Assembly (NCBI RefSeq): GCF_014897985.1
Contig: NZ_JABUZA010000012.1
Span: 33,608-97,607 of the forward strand
Direction: 5' to 3'
DNA length: 64,000 nucleotides
Source: Halomonas colorata
Lineage (GTDB): Bacteria; Pseudomonadota; Gammaproteobacteria; Pseudomonadales; Halomonadaceae
Part shown: positions 17,205-24,867 of the stretch, piece after piece
How positions within the stretch are numbered: position 1 is the first letter of the stretch
Layout: each line of letters opens with the position of its first letter
Program-made: the position numbers and the translations under genes
The notes under the pieces: generated by a model
The model's input: only the letters and a program-made list of their open reading frames with translations
What the model was told of the DNA's origin: nothing
Database searches by the model: none

Positions 17205-19127
17205 ATGAGCATCTTTGATCACGTTCAAGACCGTTTTGCCCGCGTTCAGCAAGAAGACATGAGCCTGGAAGAGTACCTGGCGCTGTGTCGTCGTGACCCT
17301 AAGGTCTATGCCAGCGCTTCCGAGCGCATGCTGGAAGCCATTGGCGAACCTAGCGTTATCGATACCGCCAAAGACCCCCGTCTATCACGTATCTTTTCCA
17401 ATAAAGTGATACGCCGCTATCCGGTATTTGCGGAATTTCACGGTATGGAGGACGCCATTGAGCAGATCGTGGCCTACTTCCGTCATGCAGCCCAAGGGCT
17501 TGAAGAGCGCAAGCAGATTCTCTATCTGCTGGGGCCTGTCGGTGGCGGTAAGTCATCGCTTGCTGAACGGTTGAAACTGCTGATGGAGCGCATCCCTTTT
17601 TACGCTATTAAGGGCTCGCCGGTTTATGAATCGCCGCTTGGACTGTTTTCGCCTGAAGAGGACGGCGAGCTGCTTGAAAAAGAGTATGGGATTGCACCGC
17701 GCTATCTCAAAAGCGTGATGTCGCCATGGGCGGCCAAGCGTTTAAAAGAGTACGGCGGGGATATTTCCCAATTCCGCGTTGTACGTCTTTACCCCTCTCG
17801 GCTGCATCAAATTGCCATTTCTAAAACGGAGCCGGGCGATGAGAACAACCAGGATATCTCTTCTTTGGTAGGTAAGGTCGATATCCGCCAGCTTGAGCTT
17901 TATTCCCAGGATGATCCGGACGCCTACAGCTTCTCGGGCGGGCTTTGCCGCGCCAACCAGGGGCTGATGGAGTTCGTTGAAATGTTTAAAGCGCCGATCA
18001 AGGTGCTTCATCCGCTGTTAACGGCGACTCAGGAAGGCAACTACAACCCGACGGAAGGCATGGGCGCCATCCCGTTTGACGGCGTGATTCTGGCCCACTC
18101 CAATGAATCCGAATGGCAGGCGTTTCGTAACAACCGCAACAACGAGGCGTTTTTAGACCGGGTATATATCGTCAAGGTGCCTTACTGCCTGCGGGTGTCC
18201 GAAGAGATCAAGATCTACCAGAAACTCCTTGAAGACTCTTCACTCAATGCCGCCCCGTGTGCGCCGGATACCCTGCGCATGCTGGCCCAGTTCTCGGTGC
18301 TCTCACGCTTGAAAGTGCCGGAGAACTCGAGCATTTACTCTAAAATGCGCGTCTATGACGGTGAAAACCTCAAGGATACCGACCCGCGTGCCAAGTCGAT
18401 TCAGGAATACCGTGATGCCGCCGGTGTAGATGAAGGCATGCAGGGGCTTTCCACCCGGTTTGCCTTCAAGATTCTCTCAAAGGTATTCAACTTCGACGGT
18501 ACCGAAGTCTCAGCCAACCCGGTACACCTGCTGTACGTGCTTGAGCAAGCGCTTGAACGCGAACAACTGCCCTCGGAAGTGTTCGAACGCTACCTGGGCT
18601 TTATTAAAGAGTTTTTGGCGCCGCGCTACGTGGAGTTTATCGGTAAAGAGATTCAAACGGCCTACCTTGAATCCTATAGTGAATACGGTCAGAACATTTT
18701 TGACCGCTATGTCACTTACGCTGATTTCTGGATTCAGGATCAGGAGTACCGCGACCCTGAAACCGGCGAGCTGCTAAACCGTCAGTCGCTCAACGAAGAG
18801 CTTGAAAAAATCGAGAAGCCCGCGGGTATCTCCAACCCTAAAGACTTCCGGCATGAAGTGGTCAACTTTGTACTGCGTGCGCGTGCCCAGAATAACGGCA
18901 TGAACCCTAGCTGGCAGTCCTATGAGAAGCTCAAAGGCGTGATTGAGCATAAGATGTTTGCCAATACCGAAGAGCTTCTGCCAGTGATCTCGTTTAACGC
19001 CAAAGCGTCTAAATCGGATCAGAATAAGCATGAAGACTTTGTAGAGCGCATGGTCGAGCGTGGCTATACCGAGAAACAGGTACGCTTGCTTTCCGAGTGG
19101 TATCTACGCGTACGCAAGTCTCAGTAG
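17205..19127 (+). CDS. prkA: PrkA-family serine protein kinase (YeaG)
   Basis: A 640-residue PrkA/YeaG protein. An AAA domain with a Walker A motif (GPVGGGKSSLAERL, about residues 109-122) occupies the N-terminal half, and the C-terminal PrkA domain has weak kinase similarity. In E. coli YeaG has protein kinase or AAA protease-like roles in starvation and nitrogen stress. GGAGAG lies before the ATG. It is the first gene of the conserved prkA-yeaH-spoVR operon, with the next start 32 nt downstream. Confidence 0.95.
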   Translation: MSIFDHVQDRFARVQQEDMSLEEYLALCRRDPKVYASASERMLEAIGEPSVIDTAKDPRLSRIFSNKVIRRYPVFAEFHGMEDAIEQIVAYFRHAAQGLEERKQILYLLGPVGGGKSSLAERLKLLMERIPFYAIKGSPVYESPLGLFSPEEDGELLEKEYGIAPRYLKSVMSPWAAKRLKEYGGDISQFRVVRLYPSRLHQIAISKTEPGDENNQDISSLVGKVDIRQLELYSQDDPDAYSFSGGLCRANQGLMEFVEMFKAPIKVLHPLLTATQEGNYNPTEGMGAIPFDGVILAHSNESEWQAFRNNRNNEAFLDRVYIVKVPYCLRVSEEIKIYQKLLEDSSLNAAPCAPDTLRMLAQFSVLSRLKVPENSSIYSKMRVYDGENLKDTDPRAKSIQEYRDAAGVDEGMQGLSTRFAFKILSKVFNFDGTEVSANPVHLLYVLEQALEREQLPSEVFERYLGFIKEFLAPRYVEFIGKEIQTAYLESYSEYGQNIFDRYVTYADFWIQDQEYRDPETGELLNRQSLNEELEKIEKPAGISNPKDFRHEVVNFVLRARAQNNGMNPSWQSYEKLKGVIEHKMFANTEELLPVISFNAKASKSDQNKHEDFVERMVERGYTEKQVRLLSEWYLRVRKSQ

Positions 19128-19159
19128 TAGCAAAGACTCTTGGCGGTTAGGGAGGTCGT

Positions 19160-20449
19160 ATGACCTACTTTATTGATCGAAGGCCGAATGCAAAGCATAA
19201 AAGCGCGGTTAACCGGCAGCGCTTTTTGGAGCGCTATCGCAAGCATATCAAGCGCTCGGTTGAGGAAGCGGTTAACCGGCGCTCGATTACGGATATGGAG
19301 CGTGGTGAAAAAATCTCTATTCCAGCCAAGGATATCTCTGAGCCGGTGTTTCAGCATGGCCCTGGCGGGGCGCGCAATATTGTCGCGCCGGGTAATAAAG
19401 AGTTTTTGCCAGGCGATAAAATTCGTCGCCCTGGCGGGCAGGGTGGCGGGGGCGGCGCTGGTGAAGGTAGTGCTTCCAATCAGGGCGAGGGGGATGACGA
19501 ATTTGCGTTTACGCTTAGCCGGGAAGAGTTTTTAGAGTTTGTCTTTGATGGTTTGGAGCTTCCCCATTTACAGCGCAAGCCGCTTAAATCGCTGGAAGAA
19601 ATCAAAATGGTGCGTGCTGGGCTTTCCCGGGATGGCGTGCCCGCGCGTATCAGTATTACCCGCTCCATGCGTGAAGCCTATGCACGGCGTATTGCCATGC
19701 GGGCACCGATCAAACGGGCACTAAAAGAGGCCCAGCAAGCTTTGGAGGAAGAAGAACGTAAAGACACCGTGCTGCGTAATCCGGCGCGTATTGTCGAGCT
19801 GAAAGCCGAGATCGAGCGCTTGGAGAAGCGCATTGAGGCCGTGCCGTTTATTGATACCTACGATTTGCGTTATCACCAGTTAAGCGCTCAACCGCAACCT
19901 TCAAGCCAGGCGGTGATGTTTTGTGTCATGGACGTATCCGGCTCAATGACGCAAAACCATAAAGACATCGCCAAGCGCTTTTTCCTGTTGCTGTACCTGT
20001 TTCTGGAAAAACATTATGAAAGAGTGGAGCTGGTGTTTGTGCGCCACCATACCGCCGCAAGAGAGGTCAGCGAGGAGGAGTTCTTCTATTCCCGTGAAAC
20101 GGGAGGCACGATTGTCTCAAGCGCGCTGACGCTGGTGAATAAAATTATCCAGGCGCGTTATCCTGCCGAGAAGTGGAATCTTTACGTGGCGCAGGCCTCT
20201 GATGGAGATAATTGGGACGATGACTCCAATACCTGCCGCGATTTGCTGATTAAACAATTGATGCCGCAGTTGCAGTACTACGCCTATGTGGAGATCACCC
20301 CCCATGACCATCAATCTCTTTGGCATGAGTATCAGAGCGTAGCGGAACACTTTCCAGAGCGCTTTGCGATGCAACAAATTGTCGGAGCCGGCGATATTTA
20401 TCCCGTGTTTCGTGAGCTGTTTAAACGCCGCTTAAATCAGGCGCGTTAA
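19160..20449 (+). CDS. yeaH: YeaH/DUF444 family protein with a VWA-like domain
   Basis: A 429-residue protein of the YeaH (UPF0229/DUF444) family. The C-terminal half has a von Willebrand A-like fold with the MIDAS motif DVSGSMT, preceded by a basic/acidic coiled region (about residues 195-235) and a Gly-rich stretch near residues 95-110. It is always found with PrkA and is thought to be its partner. GGGAGG precedes the ATG. It lies in the middle of the prkA-yeaH-spoVR operon, 21 nt before the spoVR start. The biochemical role is not established. Confidence 0.95.
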   Translation: MTYFIDRRPNAKHKSAVNRQRFLERYRKHIKRSVEEAVNRRSITDMERGEKISIPAKDISEPVFQHGPGGARNIVAPGNKEFLPGDKIRRPGGQGGGGGAGEGSASNQGEGDDEFAFTLSREEFLEFVFDGLELPHLQRKPLKSLEEIKMVRAGLSRDGVPARISITRSMREAYARRIAMRAPIKRALKEAQQALEEEERKDTVLRNPARIVELKAEIERLEKRIEAVPFIDTYDLRYHQLSAQPQPSSQAVMFCVMDVSGSMTQNHKDIAKRFFLLLYLFLEKHYERVELVFVRHHTAAREVSEEEFFYSRETGGTIVSSALTLVNKIIQARYPAEKWNLYVAQASDGDNWDDDSNTCRDLLIKQLMPQLQYYAYVEITPHDHQSLWHEYQSVAEHFPERFAMQQIVGAGDIYPVFRELFKRRLNQAR

Positions 20450-20470
20450 CCGCGTATTGAGGAGTGCGCC

Positions 20471-22033
20471 ATGAGTGCGTCCCAAAAGCCAATAGCGACG
20501 GGTTCTGACTGGAACTTCAACGACTTGGAGCGCTTTAACGATAAGCTCGCCGCGCTTGCCGATGAGTACCGTCTGAACACCTATCCCAATCAAATTGAAG
20601 TGATTACCACTGAGCAAATGATGGATGCCTACGCCAGTGTGGGCATGCCGGTGGGCTATCACCATTGGTCGTTTGGTAAACAGTTCCTGGCCGTCGAGCA
20701 GGCCTATAAGCGTGGCCAGATGGGCCTGGCCTATGAGCTTGTAATCAATTCCAACCCCTGTATCGCCTACTTGATGGAAGAAAATACCTTAATGATGCAG
20801 GTGTTGGTGATGGCCCATGCGTGCTACGGGCATAACTCCTTCTTCAAGGGTAATTACCTGTTTCGTACCTGGACCGATGCCGAGTCTATCGTTGACTACT
20901 TGGTATTTGCACGGCAATACATTGCCCAGTGCGAAGAGCGCCATGGCGTGCATGCCGTTGAGCAACTGTTGGATGCGTGCCATGCGCTGCAAAACTACGG
21001 CGTTGACCGCTATAAGCGTCCTTCGCCTATCTCCGCAGAAGAGGAAGCCAAGCGCCAGGATGAGCGCGAGGCCTACCTGCAGACGCAGGTGAATATGCTG
21101 TGGCGCACGATTCCTGAACTGCCCGGCAATGCAACGCCGCTACCCGGTAGCCTGCATAGCGATGATGACCCTCTGGGGTTACATAGCGGTGGAAATTATC
21201 CGCCGGAACCTCAGGAAAACCTGCTGTATTTTATTGAAAAAAACGCGCCGCTACTGGCTCCCTGGCAGCGTGAGATGGTGCGCATTGTGCGCAAGCTAGC
21301 GCAGTATTTTTACCCCCAGCGCCAAACCCAGGTAATGAATGAGGGCTGGGCGTGCTTCTGGCATTACACGCTGATGAACCGCCTGTATGACGAGGGCGAT
21401 GTTGATGAAGGATTAATGCTGGAGTTCTTGCAGTCCCATGCGGCGGTGATTAACCAGCCCGATTTTGATAGCCCCTATTACAACGGGATTAACCCCTACG
21501 CGTTGGGGTTTGCCATTTTTATGGATATCAAACGGATCTGTGAGGCGCCGACGGAGGAGGACCGGCAGTGGTTTCCGGATATTGCCGGTACGCCCTGGCG
21601 AAGCACGCTTGAATTTGCCATGTGCAATTTCAAAGATGAATCGTTTATTCAGCAGTATTTATCCCCCAAAGTAATGCGCGATCTTAAGCTGTTTTTAATT
21701 GTGGATGATGACCAGGCCGAGACGCTTGTCGTTGGTGCTATTCACAACGAGCAGGGCTATCGCCGGGTACGTGACGCGCTTTCCTCTCAGTATGCGCTGT
21801 CAGTCAAAGAGCCAAATATTCAGGTGGTTGAGGCGGCTATTCGGGGTGATCGCTCCTTAACGCTGCACCATATACAGGATAGCCGCCGCCCGCTCGGTCG
21901 CAGCGTTTACCCTGTAATCCGGCATTTGCATGAGCTTTGGGGTTTTCCTGTACGATTGATTTCCATGGACGAAGGGCGCGTAACGCATCGCTATCGTTGG
22001 CCGGTAGAAGAGGAAAGCAAAGACAAACCTTAA
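20471..22033 (+). CDS. SpoVR family protein (YcgB)
   Basis: A 520-residue SpoVR/YcgB protein. Conserved blocks include SVGMPVGYHHWSFGKQF, NPCIAYLMEENT, VMAHACYGHNSFFKGN and NEGWACFWHYTLMNRLYD, rich in His, Asn and Glu. Although named after a Bacillus spore-cortex gene, the family is widespread in non-sporulating proteobacteria as the third member of the prkA-yeaH-spoVR stress operon, and it implies nothing about sporulation here. A TTGAGGAG site precedes the ATG. The function is unknown. Confidence 0.94.
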   Translation: MSASQKPIATGSDWNFNDLERFNDKLAALADEYRLNTYPNQIEVITTEQMMDAYASVGMPVGYHHWSFGKQFLAVEQAYKRGQMGLAYELVINSNPCIAYLMEENTLMMQVLVMAHACYGHNSFFKGNYLFRTWTDAESIVDYLVFARQYIAQCEERHGVHAVEQLLDACHALQNYGVDRYKRPSPISAEEEAKRQDEREAYLQTQVNMLWRTIPELPGNATPLPGSLHSDDDPLGLHSGGNYPPEPQENLLYFIEKNAPLLAPWQREMVRIVRKLAQYFYPQRQTQVMNEGWACFWHYTLMNRLYDEGDVDEGLMLEFLQSHAAVINQPDFDSPYYNGINPYALGFAIFMDIKRICEAPTEEDRQWFPDIAGTPWRSTLEFAMCNFKDESFIQQYLSPKVMRDLKLFLIVDDDQAETLVVGAIHNEQGYRRVRDALSSQYALSVKEPNIQVVEAAIRGDRSLTLHHIQDSRRPLGRSVYPVIRHLHELWGFPVRLISMDEGRVTHRYRWPVEEESKDKP

Positions 22034-22042
22034 TGGGTACCA

Positions 22043-22063
22043 AGCCCTGCATTGGGCAGGGCT
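22043..22063. terminator. hairpin between the convergent spoVR and HiPIP genes
   Basis: An 8-bp stem AGCCCTGC/GCAGGGCT with a 5-nt loop lies 10 nt after the spoVR stop. No T tract follows on either strand, so it may be a weak terminator or an mRNA 3'-end stabiliser. Confidence 0.45.
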
Positions 22064-22121
22064 GTGCTTAAGCTATCCATCGTTGTTAAGTCAGTTCTTA
22101 TGTTATTTCCAGGTGCGTTCG

Positions 22122-22436
22122 TTAGCCTTGAGCGACCCAGGATTGACACCAGCCGCCTGGGGCAACGCTATGTTCAGGGAAAAGTTGGCAGCCCTGGGTG
22201 TCGGCGGTGTAGAACATGCAGTTATCACAACGCTCACCGGCTTCATAAGCGGGATGATCGCTGGCATTGCTGGCATCTTCGACATAATTCAGCGCTTGGG
22301 CGCTGGGCGCGGAAGGGTCAAGACGCGGCAATGTCTGAGCAAATGCCGTTTTCGATAGAATACCGATACCCAAGGGTAGGCTTATCAAACCCAACACACT
22401 GCTACGTATAAAATGACGACGGCTCTGGTTAGCCAT
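22122..22436 (-). CDS. high-potential iron-sulfur protein (HiPIP)
   Basis: A 104-residue periplasmic electron carrier. The N-terminus is a Tat signal (S-R6-R7-H-F-I, hydrophobic helix, cleavage after AFA at about residue 33), fitting a protein exported with its cluster in place. Four cysteines, C70, C73, C83 and C97, match the C-x2-C-x9-C-x13-C spacing of HiPIPs that bind a 4Fe-4S cluster. AGGAGAAATC precedes the ATG. It is transcribed alone. In non-phototrophic halophiles HiPIPs are thought to feed terminal oxidases; that role is inferred here. Confidence 0.93.
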   Translation of the reverse strand: MANQSRRHFIRSSVLGLISLPLGIGILSKTAFAQTLPRLDPSAPSAQALNYVEDASNASDHPAYEAGERCDNCMFYTADTQGCQLFPEHSVAPGGWCQSWVAQG

Positions 22437-22678
22437 GATTTCTCCTGTAGATCACACTCACAAATAGGTCACGGGGAACGGGTGATAAGCCACCTCTTGT
22501 TAGCTTTTTTAGCTGAGCCTCCCTATGACAGCTATTACCGCGAGATTATCCCTGCCATGCTAGCCAATGGTAACGTCATACGCGACTCGTCGAATAGCCC
22601 GCCCGAGCTGCGGATTACATTAGGCCTGTTATACTCCACTCTCTTTTTCGTATCACTTACATTCTTAGTGAGGACGCC

Positions 22679-22954
22679 ATGCAAAACGCAGTTATTTTAA
22701 TTAATACCGAAAAAGGCCAGGTCAAAGCAGTGGCTGAGCGTTTGGCGGACGTGGAAGGCATCAGCGAAGTGTACTCGACCTGCGGGCGTTACGATCTTGT
22801 GGCGATTGCCCGCACCCGGGATTTTGAAAGCCTCGCTGAGCTTGTTACCGAGCGCCTTAATGAAGTTGAAGGCATTAGCGATACAGAGACGCTCAATGCC
22901 ATGCAGGTACACTCACGCCATGACCTGGAAACCATGTTTTCACTGGGCTGGTAA
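22679..22954 (+). CDS. stand-alone Lrp/AsnC ligand-binding (RAM) domain protein
   Basis: A 91-residue protein consisting only of the AsnC/Lrp effector-binding domain: beta-alpha-beta-beta-alpha-beta with VEGISEVYSTCGRYDLVAIA and LNEVEGISDTETLNAM. There is no helix-turn-helix. Such single-domain members can form the same oligomers as full Lrp proteins and may modulate them or act as small-molecule sensors. TGAGGACGCC precedes the ATG. It has no same-strand neighbour close enough to be an operon partner. Its ligand is unknown. Confidence 0.87.
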   Translation: MQNAVILINTEKGQVKAVAERLADVEGISEVYSTCGRYDLVAIARTRDFESLAELVTERLNEVEGISDTETLNAMQVHSRHDLETMFSLGW

Positions 22955-22970
22955 CCAGATACTAAGCGCT

Positions 22971-23068
22971 TTATAACATTTAGGGTGTGTTGAGGCTTTA
23001 CTCGCGAGGGCTTAAGCGTCGACACACCTTGGTCGGCGCATGCCCTTTTGCATATGCCGACGTTATAA
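22971..23068. other. candidate structured element: three-way junction with terminal repeats
   Basis: Outer arms TTATAAC (22971-22977) and GTTATAA (23062-23068) pair perfectly and enclose two hairpins. One is GGTGTGT/ACACACC (22984-22990/23022-23028) with an inner GCTT/AAGC. The other is GTCGGC/GCCGAC (23032-23037/23056-23061) with inner ATGC/GCAT. It lies between the Lrp-type gene and the nuclease gene. It could be a small RNA, an mRNA 3' structure or a miniature palindromic repeat element; sequence alone does not decide. Confidence 0.4.
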
Positions 23069-23156
23069 GAATGACGCCCTTGAGCGCTGGCTGCGGTCAT
23101 CGTTGCGCTAAATGGCGAGGCGAATAGAAAAATTAAAGAGTAGGGAGTAGGGGAGC

Positions 23157-24020
23157 TTGGGAAGATCACTTCTGCACTTGCGTCGTCAAGGCCGACGTTT
23201 GGGCGTTGCCGTGCTGTTTGTTGTCGCCGGGGCTGGCTTATGGGAGTTTCAGGAGCGCCAGTATCAGGATGAGTATACCTGGATGGGTGTGCCGACCTGG
23301 GATGGCTTTCAATTTACAACGTTTCACCGCGTACTGAGTAATAACGGCTACTTAGTAGGGTGGTCCGATGTGCGTGTCAACCCGCTATGGGTAAGCTATC
23401 AGCTAACGGCCGTTGATGACGATACGAGCATTGGCCCTCGGCCGAATTTTCAGGCCGATTGGCGAACGCTTTGGCCAGTTAAAACGGATAGCTATTCAGG
23501 CAGTGGCTATGACCGTGGGCATATGGCGCCCAACTACGCGATAGCGGCGGTGCATGGGCGTGAGGCTCAAACAGATACGTTTTTAATGAGCAACATGACG
23601 CCGCAGCGACCTAATCTCAATCGTCAGCTCTGGCAGCGTCTGGAAGAGTCTGTCATGGATCACTTCGCACCGCGCTTTGACCGTTTGCAGGTTATTACCG
23701 GCCCCATCTTTCCCGAGCACTTTATGGATAACGTGTTTAACCGGGTAGGCTTTGTCGAAGTGCCTGAGGCGTTCTATAAAATTATCGTTGCTCCACATAA
23801 CGAAGCACCGTTGGCGTTGGCGTTTATTATGCCGCAGGACGTGCGTGGCAATGAGCCGCTGGATGGTTATCTGGTGACGATTGATGAAATAGAGACGCGT
23901 ACGGGGCTTAACTTTTTTCCGGACTTAGCGCCGGAGATAGAAGCTGTACTGGAAGGTGAGCTGCATACCCAAGGGTGGGCGTTAGAAGAGATAGTCCGGC
24001 GCCCAGGGCGGTTTCAGTAA
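23157..24020 (+). CDS. membrane-anchored DNA/RNA non-specific endonuclease (NucA family)
   Basis: A 287-residue beta-beta-alpha-metal nuclease of the Serratia nuclease/NucA family. An N-terminal hydrophobic segment (about residues 15-29) acts as signal or anchor, so the enzyme works outside the cytoplasm. The catalytic D119-R-G-H122-MAP motif and the metal-binding NMTPQ...N...W segment (N146-W159) are intact. The start is a TTG preceded by AGTAGGGGAGC; no ATG occurs before residue 43, which would remove the export signal. No inhibitor gene is visible next to it. Likely roles are nutrient scavenging or defence against free DNA. Confidence 0.88.
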   Translation: MGRSLLHLRRQGRRLGVAVLFVVAGAGLWEFQERQYQDEYTWMGVPTWDGFQFTTFHRVLSNNGYLVGWSDVRVNPLWVSYQLTAVDDDTSIGPRPNFQADWRTLWPVKTDSYSGSGYDRGHMAPNYAIAAVHGREAQTDTFLMSNMTPQRPNLNRQLWQRLEESVMDHFAPRFDRLQVITGPIFPEHFMDNVFNRVGFVEVPEAFYKIIVAPHNEAPLALAFIMPQDVRGNEPLDGYLVTIDEIETRTGLNFFPDLAPEIEAVLEGELHTQGWALEEIVRRPGRFQ

Positions 24021-24049
24021 GCTTGAATAAAGAAGCAATAGCGTATGAC

Positions 24050-24085
24050 CGGGAGTAAGATCTTAAGTTTTAGATCTTTCTCCCG
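24050..24085. other. hairpin after the nuclease gene
   Basis: CGGGAG and CTCCCG arms enclose a second pairing of two AGATCT copies (24058-24063 and 24072-24077). No T tract follows on either strand, so it is not a standard terminator. It may stabilise the nuclease mRNA end. Confidence 0.35.
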
Positions 24086-24169
24086 CTACAGCTGTAAAGT
24101 GTCATTAATATTCAGACGGTAAGCCGAGCGTGGTCAGTGCCAATACGTTAAGTATGCACATAAATAAAA

Positions 24170-24230
24170 AACATAGGGAGAGAACAAGTAGGGGGGAGAA
24201 CAAGCTGAGGGAGAAAAAGAGAGAATGATG
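24170..24230. other. polypurine tract downstream of the tRNA cluster
   Basis: About 60 nt that are nearly all A and G on the plus strand, with two copies of GGAGAACAAG/GAGAGAACAAG. Read as the minus-strand tRNA transcript, this is a pyrimidine-rich tail, so it may act in processing or termination of the tRNA-Leu transcript. Confidence 0.3.
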
Positions 24231-24248
24231 CGGACGGGAACCATCGAG

Positions 24249-24335
24249 TGGTGCCCAGGAGAGGACTTGAACCTCCACGTCCATACGGACACTAGCACCT
24301 GAAGCTAGCGCGTCTACCAATTCCGCCACCTGGGC
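24249..24335 (-). tRNA. tRNA-Leu (anticodon CAG), copy 1
   Basis: 87 nt including an encoded 3' CCA. Acceptor GCCCAGG/CCTGGGC, anticodon loop TTCAGGT between CTAGC and GCTAG, long class II variable arm, and T loop GTTCAAGTCC. The anticodon CAG reads CUG. It is the last of three tandem copies in transcription order. Confidence 0.97.
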
Positions 24336-24375
24336 GCATCATGTATTACTTATAGCACATCCACTTGTGTTCGTA

Positions 24376-24462
24376 TGGTGCCCAGGAGAGGACTTGAACC
24401 TCCACGTCCATACAGACACTAGCACCTGAAGCTAGCGCGTCTACCAATTCCGCCACCTGGGC
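24376..24462 (-). tRNA. tRNA-Leu (anticodon CAG), copy 2
   Basis: 87 nt with encoded CCA. It differs from copy 1 by one base in the variable-arm region (GTCTG for GTCCG); the acceptor and anticodon arms are identical. Spacing to copy 1 is 40 nt. Confidence 0.97.
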
Positions 24463-24531
24463 GAACACAAATGTCTTACTCACTTGCCTGCTCGGTTATG
24501 CCGGTTATGAAAACACTAACATAACAAAGTA

Positions 24532-24618
24532 TGGTGCCCAGAAGAGGACTTGAACCTCCACGTCCATACGGACACTAGCACCTGAAGCTAGCGCGTCTAC
24601 CAATTCCGCCATCTGGGC
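24532..24618 (-). tRNA. tRNA-Leu (anticodon CAG), copy 3
   Basis: 87 nt with encoded CCA. The last acceptor pair is A-U (GCCCAGA/TCTGGGC) where the other copies have G-C, a compensatory double change showing that all copies are held under selection. It is transcribed first. Confidence 0.97.
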
Positions 24619-24621
24619 AAG

Positions 24622-24657
24622 TGGCGCGTATAATACGCGGGTCGCGATTAAATGCAA
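24622..24657 (-). promoter_or_regulatory. promoter of the tRNA-Leu cluster
   Basis: On the minus strand, TTGCAT (-35) and TATTAT (-10) are separated by 16 nt and followed by a GC-rich ACGCGCC discriminator, the pattern of growth-rate and stringently controlled stable-RNA promoters. The predicted start is just upstream of copy 3. Confidence 0.7.
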
Positions 24658-24709
24658 GACCAGTAAGCTAATTTTATAGTGTAAATAGCATAATTGCTGC
24701 TCAAGGTGG

Positions 24710-24738
24710 TTGGGTCATGGATCATGCAGCGCTATACT
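24710..24738 (+). promoter_or_regulatory. predicted sigma-70 promoter of rnr
   Basis: TTGGGT (24710-24715) and TATACT (24733-24738) are separated by 17 nt. The transcription start would fall at about 24745, coinciding with an ATG. Confidence 0.6.
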
Positions 24739-24744
24739 GCGGGT

Positions 24745-24867
24745 ATGACCAAACATAACGTTAATTTTTTCAGCCTGACAATCGCTGAAACCCCTCGCAT
24801 GCAGCTGATGTCTGCTGCTTTTTTTGTCCGCCTCCCGCAAACGCCATTAAGGATGTCGATCGCATGA
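24745..24867 (+). CDS. possible leaderless 40-codon upstream ORF of rnr
   Basis: An ATG lies 7 nt after the predicted -10 box and opens a 40-codon frame (starting MTKHNVNFFSLTIAETP). Its TGA overlaps the rnr start codon as ATGA. If the predicted start site is right, this peptide would be translated from a leaderless end and coupled to rnr. No homology is recognised. It could equally be chance open sequence in the rnr leader. Confidence 0.3.
   Translation: MTKHNVNFFSLTIAETPRMQLMSAAFFVRLPQTPLRMSIA

Noticed and set aside
20471..22033. Sporulation function for the SpoVR protein
   Set aside because: The family is common in non-sporulating proteobacteria as part of the prkA-yeaH-spoVR operon.
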